Source: Bugula neritina
Lineage: Eukaryota; Bryozoa; Gymnolaemata; Cheilostomatida; Bugulidae
Reading direction: 5' to 3'
DNA: 64,000 bases
NCBI GenBank assembly: GCA_964035545.1
Contig: OZ037770.1
Coordinates: forward strand, 5,685,662 to 5,749,661
In this document: in pieces, positions 20,501 to 31,300 of the stretch
How positions within the stretch are numbered: position 1 is the first letter of the stretch
How the letters are laid out: each line of letters starts with the position of its first letter
The notes under the pieces: model-generated
What the model was told of the DNA's origin: nothing
Seen by the model: the letters and a program-made list of their open reading frames with translations, nothing else
The model's database searches: none
Made by a program: the position numbers and the translations under genes

Positions 20501-22450
20501 TGATAGGTCTATACTCCATACCAATGAACTCAATAATATTACCTATATATTACCATAAATTATATTACTATTAGTATTACCTATAATTAAAATATATTCT
20601 TTCTTTTCCAGCTCAGTGCTTCATACCCTCTACTTAGTCTAATGCCGCGCACATGACGAGAATGTGAGGTGAAGGTCACTCACAGCTAAAATCGCCAAGG
20701 ATCTGTAATCCATCACTAGTAGTAGTAGTTCTAGTAGTCGTACTACCAGTAATCTGGCTTCGCTATGACACTACGAATTAAATGTTGACAAGACGCATGC
20801 ATGTTTGCTGTTGGTAAACTAATTTTTACTGAATTTTAATCATGCTAAGCTGCAACCTATTTTCTAATGAAATAATATATTCAATAATAATATAATAAAT
20901 ATAATAATTATCATTATAATATTTTATCATTTAATTTTATAACTTTTACTTTTAGTTTTAGTATTTTGGTTTTACATCAAAATTTACATCATTATGATTA
21001 TCATTATGATTACAAAATGAAAATAATTATCATTAATCATTACCTTTTAATTTATGATTATAATTAATGTTAGAATTACCACAATTACAATCATAATGAT
21101 AATCATAATGGCATAATGCCAATGATAATCACAATCGTAACACTAATAATAATAGTAATAGTCAAACTCAAGGATTGAGCCAATGATTCAGATTGTCTAA
21201 ATTTAATTAAATAAGTTTCAGCCTTGGGTTTAACTTTACAGTTCACAATTTTATTTTACATTACGACTGAGAGTCACAGTAAGACTAAGAAAAAGAGTAA
21301 GTCATACCTTTCTTGCAGTTATTTTCAAAGTTTGTAGTTGTACTGGTACAGTAGTAGACCTAGTAGTAGTACTAGTAGTAGTAGTAGTAACAGTACTATT
21401 AGTAGTAGTAGTAGTAGTAGTAGTAGTACTAGTACTAGTAGCAGTACTAGTACTAGTTGTAGTACTAGTATCAGTGGTAGTAGTAATAGGACTGCGATCT
21501 TAGATGTAAGTCTAATGAAATGCGAATAATAATAGTATAAGTATAACTTTTACATATTTAGTTTTACTATAAGTGTAAATATAATGAGTAATAGTAAAAC
21601 TCAAAGTATATACATTAACTCAGTTTAGCATTAATGATAAAATATAATAATTATAATAAAGTAATATGATCACCATTACGATTATAATTAAAATTCTTAG
21701 TAACACTTTTATGATACTCAGTTTAATTTATTAATATTAAACATTAGTTTGGCTACCACAAATAACTAATAAGTGCTACTATAGGTAACTGTAAAGATAA
21801 GTATAAATTTAACTATAACATAGACTATCAGCAATAATAATATATCATATTGATATTAAACTATATATGGATAATGCAAATCATAGATCATACCTCATGA
21901 TAATTATTCCTAATGATCTTACTTTTTATATGCTGATGCTAATAAGTAGTAATTTTAAATTTGATAACTCATGAATGATGAATAAGATAACAAGAATAAT
22001 ACTGGACCTAGTAATACTATTAGTCCTACTACTAGAATTTTATAATCTTATATTTGTAATACGCTTCTTTTAGTAATACTGCTGGTCAAAGTTAGTGTTA
22101 ATCATATTTATAGTTAAATGTTGAAGGAATAAATTAGTTCATAACATAAACATTTCACTATGTGAATATGAAATTTAATATGAATATCCCAATTACACTT
22201 GCTGTTGCTCTTTAGAGACTAGAGTTATAACTTATAACTATGATATAATAATGAATACCATTATTTTAACTAATCATATTACTCAGGTAATGTTAATGAT
22301 TACTGTAAGTCTAAAAACCATTACGGTTATAGGTATCACTGACTAATATTATCAATAATATAATCATTCGTTTTATACTTGTACCTATATTTATATTTAT
22401 ACTTATACCTATTTTTATACTTATGATCATATCTATACTTTCACGTATGC
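17560..22450. repeat. Simple-sequence-rich AT domain (ATT, AGT and GATAAT units)
   Basis: Nearly 5 kb of sequence enriched in trinucleotide and hexanucleotide-like runs such as ATTACTATT, AATAATAT and ATAATGATAATCATAATG. It includes a cluster of AGT/ACT repeats at 20717-20750. The short paired segment at 20170-20255 contains complementary ACTCACTCT and AGAGTGAGAGT stretches. I found no gene. Confidence 0.7.
21351..21487 (+). repeat. (AGT)n/(ACT)n microsatellite
   Basis: Imperfect AGT trinucleotide array with interspersed ACTAGT. The serine-only ORF read through it (21338-21529) is an artefact. Confidence 0.9.
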
Positions 22451-22849
22451 TTGTACATTTTACTCATAGTATCAGGGTGGCAATCGAAAAGTCATAATCG
22501 ATATGCTAATCTAATAATAGAACCAACTGCACTATTATTATTATTATTGTTGATTGACCGTAGTTTTTTAGCTGGTGTAACCTTTTACCATTGGCCTAGT
22601 TATACTAGGCTGACATGGCTAGAACTTTCCTCAGGATGTGAGCTTATCCTGATCCTAGTAAGGGTGTCTGCTGAATTAATGAGCATTTGTTTTCAGCTAC
22701 TCCAAGTAGTGTCAGCCAGTCTACAATCTTGTATAAAGCTCCAAAGGCTCCAGTTACAATGGGATGACTTTTTTGATGTTTTCCAAAGGCGGGTTTATTC
22801 TAGTGCTAAATTCTGATATTTTCCTAACTTTTCGAATTTTTTTCTTTTA

Positions 22850-23334
22850 CTCTGTAGTTAACAGGGACTGTGATATCAATTATCGTTGTTTCAGCATTAT
22901 GCTTGTCAACTACTAATATATCGGGTCTCCTAACTTTGATGACTACGTCAGTGTGTATGTTAAAATCTTACAAGGTTTTCACATTATCATTTTCCAGTAC
23001 TTATTCTGCTTGATGGCCGTACCAATTCCTACTTTTCTGAAACCCACGAAGTTCACACAACTACTATTGAAATTATCAATGCCAAAAGGTTGTGTTTTTT
23101 CTTATATTCTCCTTCTGCTACCTTCTCAAACTCACTCAATACGTGCATCGAAGTTTTGTCTCTTGCGTTACACATTCCACACTTCTTGCTACCCTGTTCT
23201 CTTATCATAGCCACTTTATAATTTCTAGTAGTGAATAGTTGATTTTGCGCAGCTGTCAGCAGTCCTTCTGTTTCCTTTTTCAGCCAACCATACTTCAACC
23301 AGTTCCAGGAAAATGCTTTCATGTCTTCCACCAT
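22850..23334 (-). pseudogene. Zinc knuckle and restriction-like endonuclease remnants
   Basis: ORF 23053-23334 reads LKKETEGLLTAAQNQLFTTR, then C-G-M-C, an H and KKHNL. This is the CCHC plus RHN-like region preceding the endonuclease of RLE LINEs, with the last Cys apparently lost. Further downstream in another frame come RPDILVVD and IIDITVP, the PD-(D/E)xK nuclease core. Confidence 0.65.
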
Positions 23335-23652
23335 TTTGATGTATTGACCACGTGAAGCTTTTCTTTACACTCATCAGTTCTTTCTATCAATTTATCATTA
23401 TTTAGTTCTACCGCTGTTCTGTCTTTTAGGAAGGTATTCAGTGTGGTGTTTCTATCAGTCTATGTTATATTTATGTAGTCTGACATGCTGCAGTTTTCAA
23501 TCTTTATGCATTTTTCAGTTGACAACATTCTTCTACCGCCTTCCCTTCTGCTAAAATACAGCCTGCCTACATCTGCTCTCGGATAGGGTGCACGGTTTGT
23601 TGTCATTAGCTTCCTTGTCTTTCAGTCTATATTTTTTAGCTCATGAAACAGT

Positions 23653-23919
23653 TCAGTCAAGTATTCTAACTGTGTAATGCACTGCTGTTACTGCCCATGT
23701 GTTTATTGCTTTGATTGTGTTCTCACCATTCAGTTTTGAATCCAGAACTTTTCTTATTTGTTTGTAGTACTCCTTGATCTTATTTTTCATTTCATATATT
23801 TGTATTCCATCAATCTCAAGAACTCCTAGATATTTATACGGCTTCTCACCCAGATCTTTGATTACCTGTTCATCAGGCAAACTGATTCCTGTGTCCTTAA
23901 TTTTCTTTCCCTTTCTCAT
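23653..23919 (-). pseudogene. Reverse transcriptase thumb fragment of RLE retrotransposon
   Basis: An 88-residue ORF containing KYLGVLEIDGIQ, followed by a Lys-rich helix and LNGENTIKAINTWAVTAVHY. This is the post-catalytic thumb pattern seen in LINE reverse transcriptases. It is preceded by in-frame stops and followed by a frameshift. Confidence 0.7.
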
Positions 23920-24939
23920 AACCAGTGTGGCACATTTTTTAATCCAAATTTCATTTCTATATTCCTTGTGAAGATCCCGGCAGTGTTTACCAAAGCTTCC
24001 AGTTCTGACTTTGATTTCCTATTTACCTTCATGTCATCCACATATAGGAGATGGTTTGTTTTCTGTCTCGTCGAAATTTGCATCATTGAGCCGCTTCTGT
24101 CATGCGAATCGGTAGTTGGAGAAAAGGGATAGAGATAAAGAGTCTCCTTGGAAAATTCTTAGTTTGATCTTTATCTCTCCTATCTTTTCTTCCAGGTATT
24201 TCAGTTGTGTTTTCCAGGTTTCATGCTTTTTCTTATCAACCTTATGACATTAATTGCTATTCCAGTTGTTTGCATCGTTTCTAAGATCTAATTTCCTTGT
24301 CTTTACATATGCTCCAATTTGTTGCTAACTTTATTTAGTCATTCTGCATTGGTATTATTTTTAGTTGGCTGACCCCATATATTTTATCAGAATGCTTTTG
24401 ATTTCCTTGTCAGGTGCCTCTTTAGATGTACGTATTCATTTCCTCGTAATTCTTGATAAAAGCGCTTATCATTGTAAACATTGTGTTCTGATTATATTGA
24501 TCAACTCATTCTGTATATCTGTTTATCTTCTGGCTTACAGCTCTCAGGTTTTGCTTCAGTTTTTCAATCACTACACCACACTCTTTGTTCTTTATCCTAT
24601 ATTTTTCTTCAACCATTCTTCTCAATGAATCATTGTAAGCTCTACTTTTTCACTCTGCTATTTTACTTAAGTCTGATCTAATTTCTTTTTATTTTTTCTG
24701 CAGTCGTATTTTCCATACTTGTACATTGTCAGTTTTTCTTTTTCCTTTTTGTTACACACTTGTTCTGTTACTATTTTTCGCACAAGCCATGGTGGTGTTA
24801 TTAAGCTCAATGGTATTAATAATCTCAACACAGTTTAGCATATCATTAATCTGTTTTACTGCCTGTAGTAATTTGACCCCCTCAATGTGCCTAAGGGCTC
24901 TTAGTGTTGGTCGATCATTAGATAGTTTGTTATGCTCAT

Positions 24940-25158
24940 TTATAATTTTTCTACTAACACTTTTTCTACCTCTGAACTAGGTACTCTTAAAATTCTCATG
25001 GCTGATTTATATGCTATCTCATGTTGTACTATAACATCCTCTATTTGCAAATTTAGCTCTTCATTATCTTCTTCACCAATTGATGTGCCTAGTTCTTGCA
25101 AGGTTCCTCCTTCAATCTTATGGAGTTCTTCTTCCATAAAAGGCTTGTGTTTCTTCAT
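24940..25158 (-). pseudogene. RLE retrotransposon linker fragment
   Basis: A 72-residue Glu-rich ORF between the N-terminal fragment and the reverse-transcriptase remnants. It is assigned to the element by position. The RT catalytic YxDD box is not readable in one frame; at about 24030-24060 the minus strand reads TNHLLYVDDMKVN, which may be the catalytic motif (YVDD). Confidence 0.4.
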
Positions 25159-25175
25159 AGTTCTTGCTTAATCCG

Positions 25176-25409
25176 CTAGTCTCTATTTGCTGATGTTAAA
25201 CTCTCCTCTGTTTTCCAGCGTTTGCACATTCTTTTTAAATAATTCTTTGATCCGGGTCTACAGAGCTCATACATTGTTTTTCTATAACCTCTCAATTTGG
25301 GTGTACTTTTGAAGCAGCATTTCATGACAACTTTGTTGTCTTCTCTTGAGTATCTTCTTTTAGTTGTGCCATTAACGGGTTGACGGCCGTAGGTTGCCTG
25401 GCCCTCCAC
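25176..25409 (-). pseudogene. RLE retrotransposon N-terminal fragment
   Basis: A 77-residue ORF with TKRRYSREDN...STPKLRGYRKTMYELC. This resembles the short helix-rich DNA-binding segment preceding the RT in some RLE LINEs. It lies at the 5' edge of the element and is out of frame with the next fragment. Confidence 0.45.
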
Positions 25410-25594
25410 ATACCCATTGCCAGACGAGACATGCCATGTTTAGTTAGACATACCATTAACGTCGTTGGCTTTATTAGTTCTATTTTAATGGATCATATTA
25501 TTATTTTTAATTATTATTATTATCACTATCAGTAGCAAATAAATAATTTTATATTTGTTATTAGTTACTACTTATAGAAATTGAGTGCCACAGC

Positions 25595-25855
25595 TTGAGG
25601 GTTATAAAGTCAGTCTTAGTCAATGTAATGGGGATGCTGATACTGACATTTGGCTTCGAGCTCATAGTTAAATTGCTAACAACTATACCTAAGGATAACA
25701 GGAGTATTAAAATGTTAATTTATAAGGATTATAACCTTAGAGTGGAGATATTATTCTCAATTTATTTAGTTTTTACTTTACTAACTTTTATTTTATTCAT
25801 CAACCTTACTGTCTATTTAAATAGCAAACTAAAGAATAATTATGAAGGCCTTTGA
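25595..25855 (+). CDS. Hypothetical small membrane protein ORF
   Basis: An 86-residue ORF with two hydrophobic stretches (about 10-30 and 52-75) separated by a charged loop (KDNRSIK). No family was recognised. Because AT-rich DNA readily encodes Leu/Ile/Phe, this may be a chance ORF. Confidence 0.2.
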   Translation: MRVIKSVLVNVMGMLILTFGFELIVKLLTTIPKDNRSIKMLIYKDYNLRVEILFSIYLVFTLLTFILFINLTVYLNSKLKNNYEGL

Positions 25856-26419
25856 ATTGAAGTACTTTTCTGTAGCTGATTAGATTTCAAGTATTAAAAT
25901 AACATACTAAGACAGAATACCATTATATGAGCTAGATTAATAAAGTAAAGAAGATTTCTTTGTTAATCAAAATATAGGTGTCACATATGCCTATTTTTAA
26001 GATTATGTTCTTATATGTGCTGTCTTTTTAATATTTTTAAAGTGCTACATTTTGAGGGTAGCCTACATCAATATGACTGCCCTGTAATTGCTTGTCAACT
26101 ATAAGAGTTAGACCTATAAACTGTCTCATTTTCAAATTATCTTTACTTTTCTAATTGATGTTAACATGACTATTCCTATTAGTATTTTGGTGTCTACCAT
26201 TAGTAATGTTTGAAGTAACATCAATATCATTGTTAATTTGTCTAATTATTCAAATTTTAATATTCATCATTTGTGAACAGTAATAAAATTTTGTCTTTCT
26301 TAAATTAATGTGATGCTAGATTAGCTACTCTAGCAAGTGTGTATTGTGCAATGAGTACTAATGCCATATTTTTGCACTTCTTGTTTTATATAATTTAGAT
26401 TTAAGGTAACAATTCCTAA

Positions 26420-28395
26420 AGCTATCACATAATGCTGCTATCAGTTATAAAGATGTCACTGATCCAAACATTGAAAACCAGCTGAGTGCATGCAAGGTTG
26501 AAAACTTATTTTCTCTGGTTAGGTAAGTAGAAAGGTATTTGCTGTAATTTACAACTATTTTGTTTTCAACATCCTTGATGTTCATCTCTAAAAGATAAGT
26601 AGCACATAATGGTACCTGTTTTACTTAGCAGAAGAAATTATTGTCAAAGCTCTATTACTACATTTTAAATTGTATGACACTCTTTTGACTACATTTGATT
26701 TCATATCTGAAATAATTATATTTCTGACTCATGAAACTGTAACCACACACTTGAGAACAAAATAAATAATGATATGGAAGCTTTCTTTACCTTTGTCAAT
26801 TTAGTCAACAGCCAATGACTGAAAACATGTTTTGTACACTATTGATTGCCTCTCTATTTCCGCTATAAGGCAGAAACTTTAATCTCAAAATTTAAGACAC
26901 TTGCAATTCTTCCCAATAATACGTTGTTCAAAACAAATATTTTTTGCCAAGTAATATAGTATTTAATTATATTTTTTAGTCAAAGAAATTTGTTTGGTTT
27001 CTTGTGTCATCTTGAATAGGTTGTTATTCATTATCTTTTTCTTCGTGTTATGGCTATGAGTGTATATAACCTTTGCTGACAGGTTTTTCCCCCATCACTA
27101 TATGTTTCTCTGTTTACTCTCTAACAGTTTTATTTCCGTTCATTTTTTAGAGTTTACTAAAATGACATGGGTGTGCTTTGTTGTGGCTCCTAATTGAGCG
27201 CATCCGTTGAGATTATTGGAAGTTTTGTTGAAACTGAGCTGAGGCCTCTTACTCCTAAAGGCAAGAATTTGAGTCATCTTAGCTACTTGTAGCATATCAA
27301 CATCGAACAGCACCATTCCACTACTCTAAGCTTAAGGTTTTGGCTGCATTAGATCAACAGGTAAGTTTAATAGTTTGTATTTCGTACACTATTTCATGAT
27401 GTCTGTTCAGCATTTACTTGGTAGCACACATTTATAGATTTTGCATTCTTTTAGTTTTTTGCAGTACAACTTTTCTACGCAACTATTACACTGTTGTTGC
27501 TGTTAATTGTAGTTTATTCTGCTTGACCATGCAATTATTGAACTATGTTGCAAAGGTGATTGAGTCCTTTTATTTAATTTAGTACACACTGGAAATCTGC
27601 AGTTTTTAGCCATTTTTACATTTTAGCTGCTAATGAACAATGCTTTTTGCTTAAAATTAGTGAGACATCAAGAAATACACCTAAATAATCAAGGTTCTTC
27701 TTAATTTTGCATGATTTCTCATGTTTTTTCCTATTTATTCATTTCATTTGGATTGCCTACTGTTACAAACTAACCGTGGCGATCCCCAGTCAGAAGTTGC
27801 TGTAATTAGAAAAAAAAGCATAGGAAATCAAAGAAAATTAAAAAGAGCCTTGATTATTTAGGTGTATTTATTGATATTTTTTTAGTTTTGGGCCAAAACT
27901 CATGTTCATTAGCAAAAACTTGAGATCTTCAGTATGTACTAACTTAAATAAAATGCACCAATTGCAGTAAATTTCTGCATTTTCTAATACTTCTTAAATT
28001 TATACCTAAAATAGTGCTGTCTTAAGAAAATGACACTAGCTGCTGTTTTCATGTATGTGCCCCAATTGTATATAATGCTGTTGATTTGTTTAGTGCTTTT
28101 TCTATTTGTTTGTTATATAACTTTTCTTTTATGGTTGTTGCCAGCACCTAAAGCATTATTCATTAGTGTCAATTAATTTCTACTCACAGTTTTACTGTTA
28201 CATAGTTTATAAAGCCCTTGTGTCAACTTTTCTAGATATCCTGGTTAAAATTGTTCTACTTGATGAATGGCATAGGGCATATGCAATAGCAAAACAGTTG
28301 CAGGCTGTTTTGGAAAAAAAATTGTGCATATAACCTTTATTTTATACATGTTATTTAGGCTTTGGTAGAACTGTTGGAGAGCCTTCCTCTTGAAT
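26420..28395 (+). pseudogene. Unrecognised gene or pseudogene, 3' exons
   Basis: Exon-like pieces with good splice sites. Piece 1 (26420-26521) reads LSHNAAISYKDVTDPNIENQ and ends AG|GTAAGTAG. Piece 2 (about 27200-27360) holds SVEIIGSFVETELRPLTPKG, then a +1 frame change around 27285, then HRTAPFHYSKLKVLAALDQQ, ending CAG|GTAAGTTT. Piece 3 (28359-28395), after TTATTTAG, reads ALVELLESLPLE and stops. The junction between pieces 2 and 3 is in phase. An AATAAA overlaps the stop. I do not recognise the protein. The frame change argues for a pseudogene or an unseen exon boundary. Confidence 0.4.
27569..27965. repeat. Fold-back inverted repeat in the intron
   Basis: The left arm (about 27569-27735) is the reverse complement of the right arm (about 27808-27965). 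The best-matching block is AAATACACCTAAATAATCAA (27674-27693), paired with its complement at about 27850-27869. The loop is about 70 bp. It could be a hairpin MITE or a small-RNA hairpin precursor. Confidence 0.75.
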
Positions 28396-31300
28396 AAAGC
28401 TACTCAACTTCCCGGATTCTACTTTATTGACATTAACCCACTACCTACAAAACGCCTTGAAATTTAGCTAATAAATTATGTATTTTGTGATTTTTTTTAA
28501 ATGTACAATGTTATGTATAAATTACAATCAGTTTATATATATATACATATCATTTACTACTTAGTATTACAGTGTAAAAAGCATTTCAGGGTTAACAATT
28601 TAATTAATTGGCCCTAACAGTAATTATGTATAATACAGATTTGCAGATGCTTTAAATGAACCCAAAAAGCTGATGTTGTTAAACAGTGTACAAAATAGTC
28701 ACCTCATATCAGCCAGACATGCTTAGTCATTACCTAGCATTAAAATCATATTATGAATGCAGTCAAGTTTTGATATGCATCCCTATTATTGATAGTTTGT
28801 GAACCAGCAATTAAATATCAAGAAGCAATATTACTAACCAATGTGCTGGTTAAAGAGTTTCAAGTTGTAGTTATAGTATCAAACTATTATAATGGCATAA
28901 AAACTATCAGTTAAAACATCTTATTAATATTTACTACAAGAATACATATTATAGGTGTGCTAAAAATCTGGTAGAAGCATCAATTATTTTAGATGTTTTG
29001 GATTTAGTATCTCTGTACTATAATGTAATATACAGAACATCAGGTGCTGTCTCCACAGTGCATTGATGGCACTAATGAATATTATTACATGCAGGCAGTG
29101 TTGGTAATGATTTATTGAAATAGGAGTTTAAAAACTGTTTAAACAACAATGAAAAGCCTGAGATTAGTCCAAGGAGAGGGGTATTTCAAGCTAGCAGATG
29201 AGCAATATAGATGCGAAAGTCTTGCCTAAAAATCATTATTGTTATATCTAGTCATTAATTTCTTGCAATAGATCTATTTCACTATTGAGAAGAACAAAAT
29301 TAGCTAGTAAACACTGTAATAGAGTCAAGGCACTTTGGCAGTGCTAGTTTAAAATAAACCTGGGATAGTCGAATAGCAGAAGTACTTTTTGATGCATAAT
29401 ATAATTATGTACAGCTTAAGATTTTGCAATACTGTGTTTTCAGTGCGATATCAATTTCAATAGCTACATTAAAATAATGTACAATTCTAGCAAGTGATGC
29501 AAAATCTTCTAAGATGCTATGACTGTAGCAGTTTGCTACTAGTCTCAAGTAACAAACCAAATAGCCTTTCTTTGTGCCATCATCCAAATGCCAAACAAAT
29601 AACTCATTCGCTCTGTAACAACAAGGTGGTCTCCCAAGTAGATTGTTAGACATTTCAGGCATTAATAACCAAAAGCTTTTCACTTTGGCATAATTGTATA
29701 GTTACCCAGTTAAATAAATAATGTATTCATGGTATTGTAATTCCAAGCCATGCATTTATCTGTGAATGCAGCTAAGTATTTAATACGGCCATATATTTAT
29801 GTACTATGTAGCAATGCCTAATGTAGCTGTCAAGCTTCTACTTATACTCATTTTACTGATGCTTTACTTCTGATTACATGATTACAAACATAGCAGTTCA
29901 AACAAAATTATTTTAGATAGGAATAAATATAATGCTCCTAGCAAATGTTGTAAAACTATTTTCCAAAAACATATACTTTGCAAAAAAACTTTTCAGAAAG
30001 TTATAATGCATTTATCATATTATTGTTTCATTTAAAAGTTATAATGATAGAATATTATACTTAAAACACACTCAAATTTTTAGATTCTTGTAATATTGTT
30101 AAACAAGAGTTAACAGTAAGATTGGCTGTAGAGTAGAATGTTTAGCTGTTTGTACTGAAGCTAACAAGTAACTGGCATTAAAAAGAGATGTAGATAAAAA
30201 GTGACAGAATAACAACTGGCTTGTATATTGGTAGTGCAAAAAGCTGTATATAACAGTTTAAACAAATACCCATTAGAATAAATGGTAACCCAGTACTTAA
30301 AATGTGGTATGTCATAATACATATTTGTGGTGTATTGACTAGGCTAGATCAACACATAGCACTATATAATTGCTTTAGTATTTACAATTAGTTTGTGGTC
30401 TGGTGGGATTTGTTGATAGCCATTGTCTTTATTAACATAACAGTTTCATAAAATTAGCAGTTTTCCTTATTCACCTAGTTAATTTTTAAGATTTATGTAC
30501 AATATTTACATATTAGGATATAAAAAATATCTTCAACCAGTGAATATCAAAATAATGATTAAAGACATATTTTATGTCATATTTTTGTGGCAATCTAAAT
30601 AATAAGCTGGTCTAAATTGTACTTGTGCAAACAGAACCAGCTCATGAATATATGTTGTCTTTTTTTAACTTGACAGTTAATCTAATATGGATGTGTATTT
30701 TATACTTGCTTTTGTGTTTAAGGTGATAAAATTGCACTGGTAAGGTAAATAAACATTGCTTGTTTGGCATGCTTTTGCGTGGCATTGCATATTATGCTAA
30801 ACTAATGGCCAGTTTTGCAGTAGCTTCACCATAACCTTCAAAAGAATGCAAATATCATCTAATTATTGTAAGCTTTTTAAGTTAATTTGTCTAGCTATAA
30901 ACACATGTAAAACTATTAGGCTATTCCAATTTCACGATATACATAGCTCTATAATTCTGAAAAACTGCTAGGTAGAGTGGAAATTAAACATGATCTATTC
31001 ATTGCTAAAGTATTACAGCTATGAATAATATATATGTGATTACCTGAGTGATATCACAATCTTCACTTGCTAAGTTAGTTTAAATACAGGAAAAAAAATT
31101 ATTCTGGAGAAAGATTATATATGAGAAGCTGTTTTTGTAATAATTTCCTGCTCTAGGGTGATTTAGAAGAATTGTTTTAATGCAAAACTTTTGCATACAT
31201 GAGTTGAATAAAATCATTGGGAGTTTTATGAAGGTCTATTTGTGTATAGGTAGCCCTAATGCATGTCACAACTCAAGTTTTTAGATTTTATGTAATTTGT

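Larger units (their letters stand above)
22530..25410 (-). mobile_element. Decayed non-LTR retrotransposon with restriction-like endonuclease
   Basis: Minus-strand fragments occur in the order expected for an RLE-type (R2/NeSL/Dong-like) LINE. An N-terminal Arg/Tyr-rich segment (25176-25409) comes first. A middle segment (24940-25158) and scattered reverse-transcriptase remnants follow, then a reverse-transcriptase thumb region (23653-23919: YKYLGVLEIDGI, SKLNGENTIKAINTWA). Next is a zinc-knuckle-like segment (23053-23334) and then the endonuclease motif RPDILVVD...IIDITVP (about 22870-22935). The 3' end runs into an (AAT)n tract near 22530-22550, like the microsatellite tails of such elements. 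Many stops and frameshifts show it is dead. Family placement rests on motif order only. Confidence 0.75.

Noticed and set aside
21338-21529. Serine-rich ORF (63 residues)
   Set aside because: It is a translation of an AGT/ACT microsatellite, not a gene.
23774-24980. Several hydrophobic plus-strand ORFs
   Set aside because: They are complements of the decayed minus-strand LINE and only look membrane-like because of base composition.
29405-29683. 92-residue minus ORF as a gene
   Set aside because: Composition is protein-like but there is no family match, splice support or neighbouring exons.
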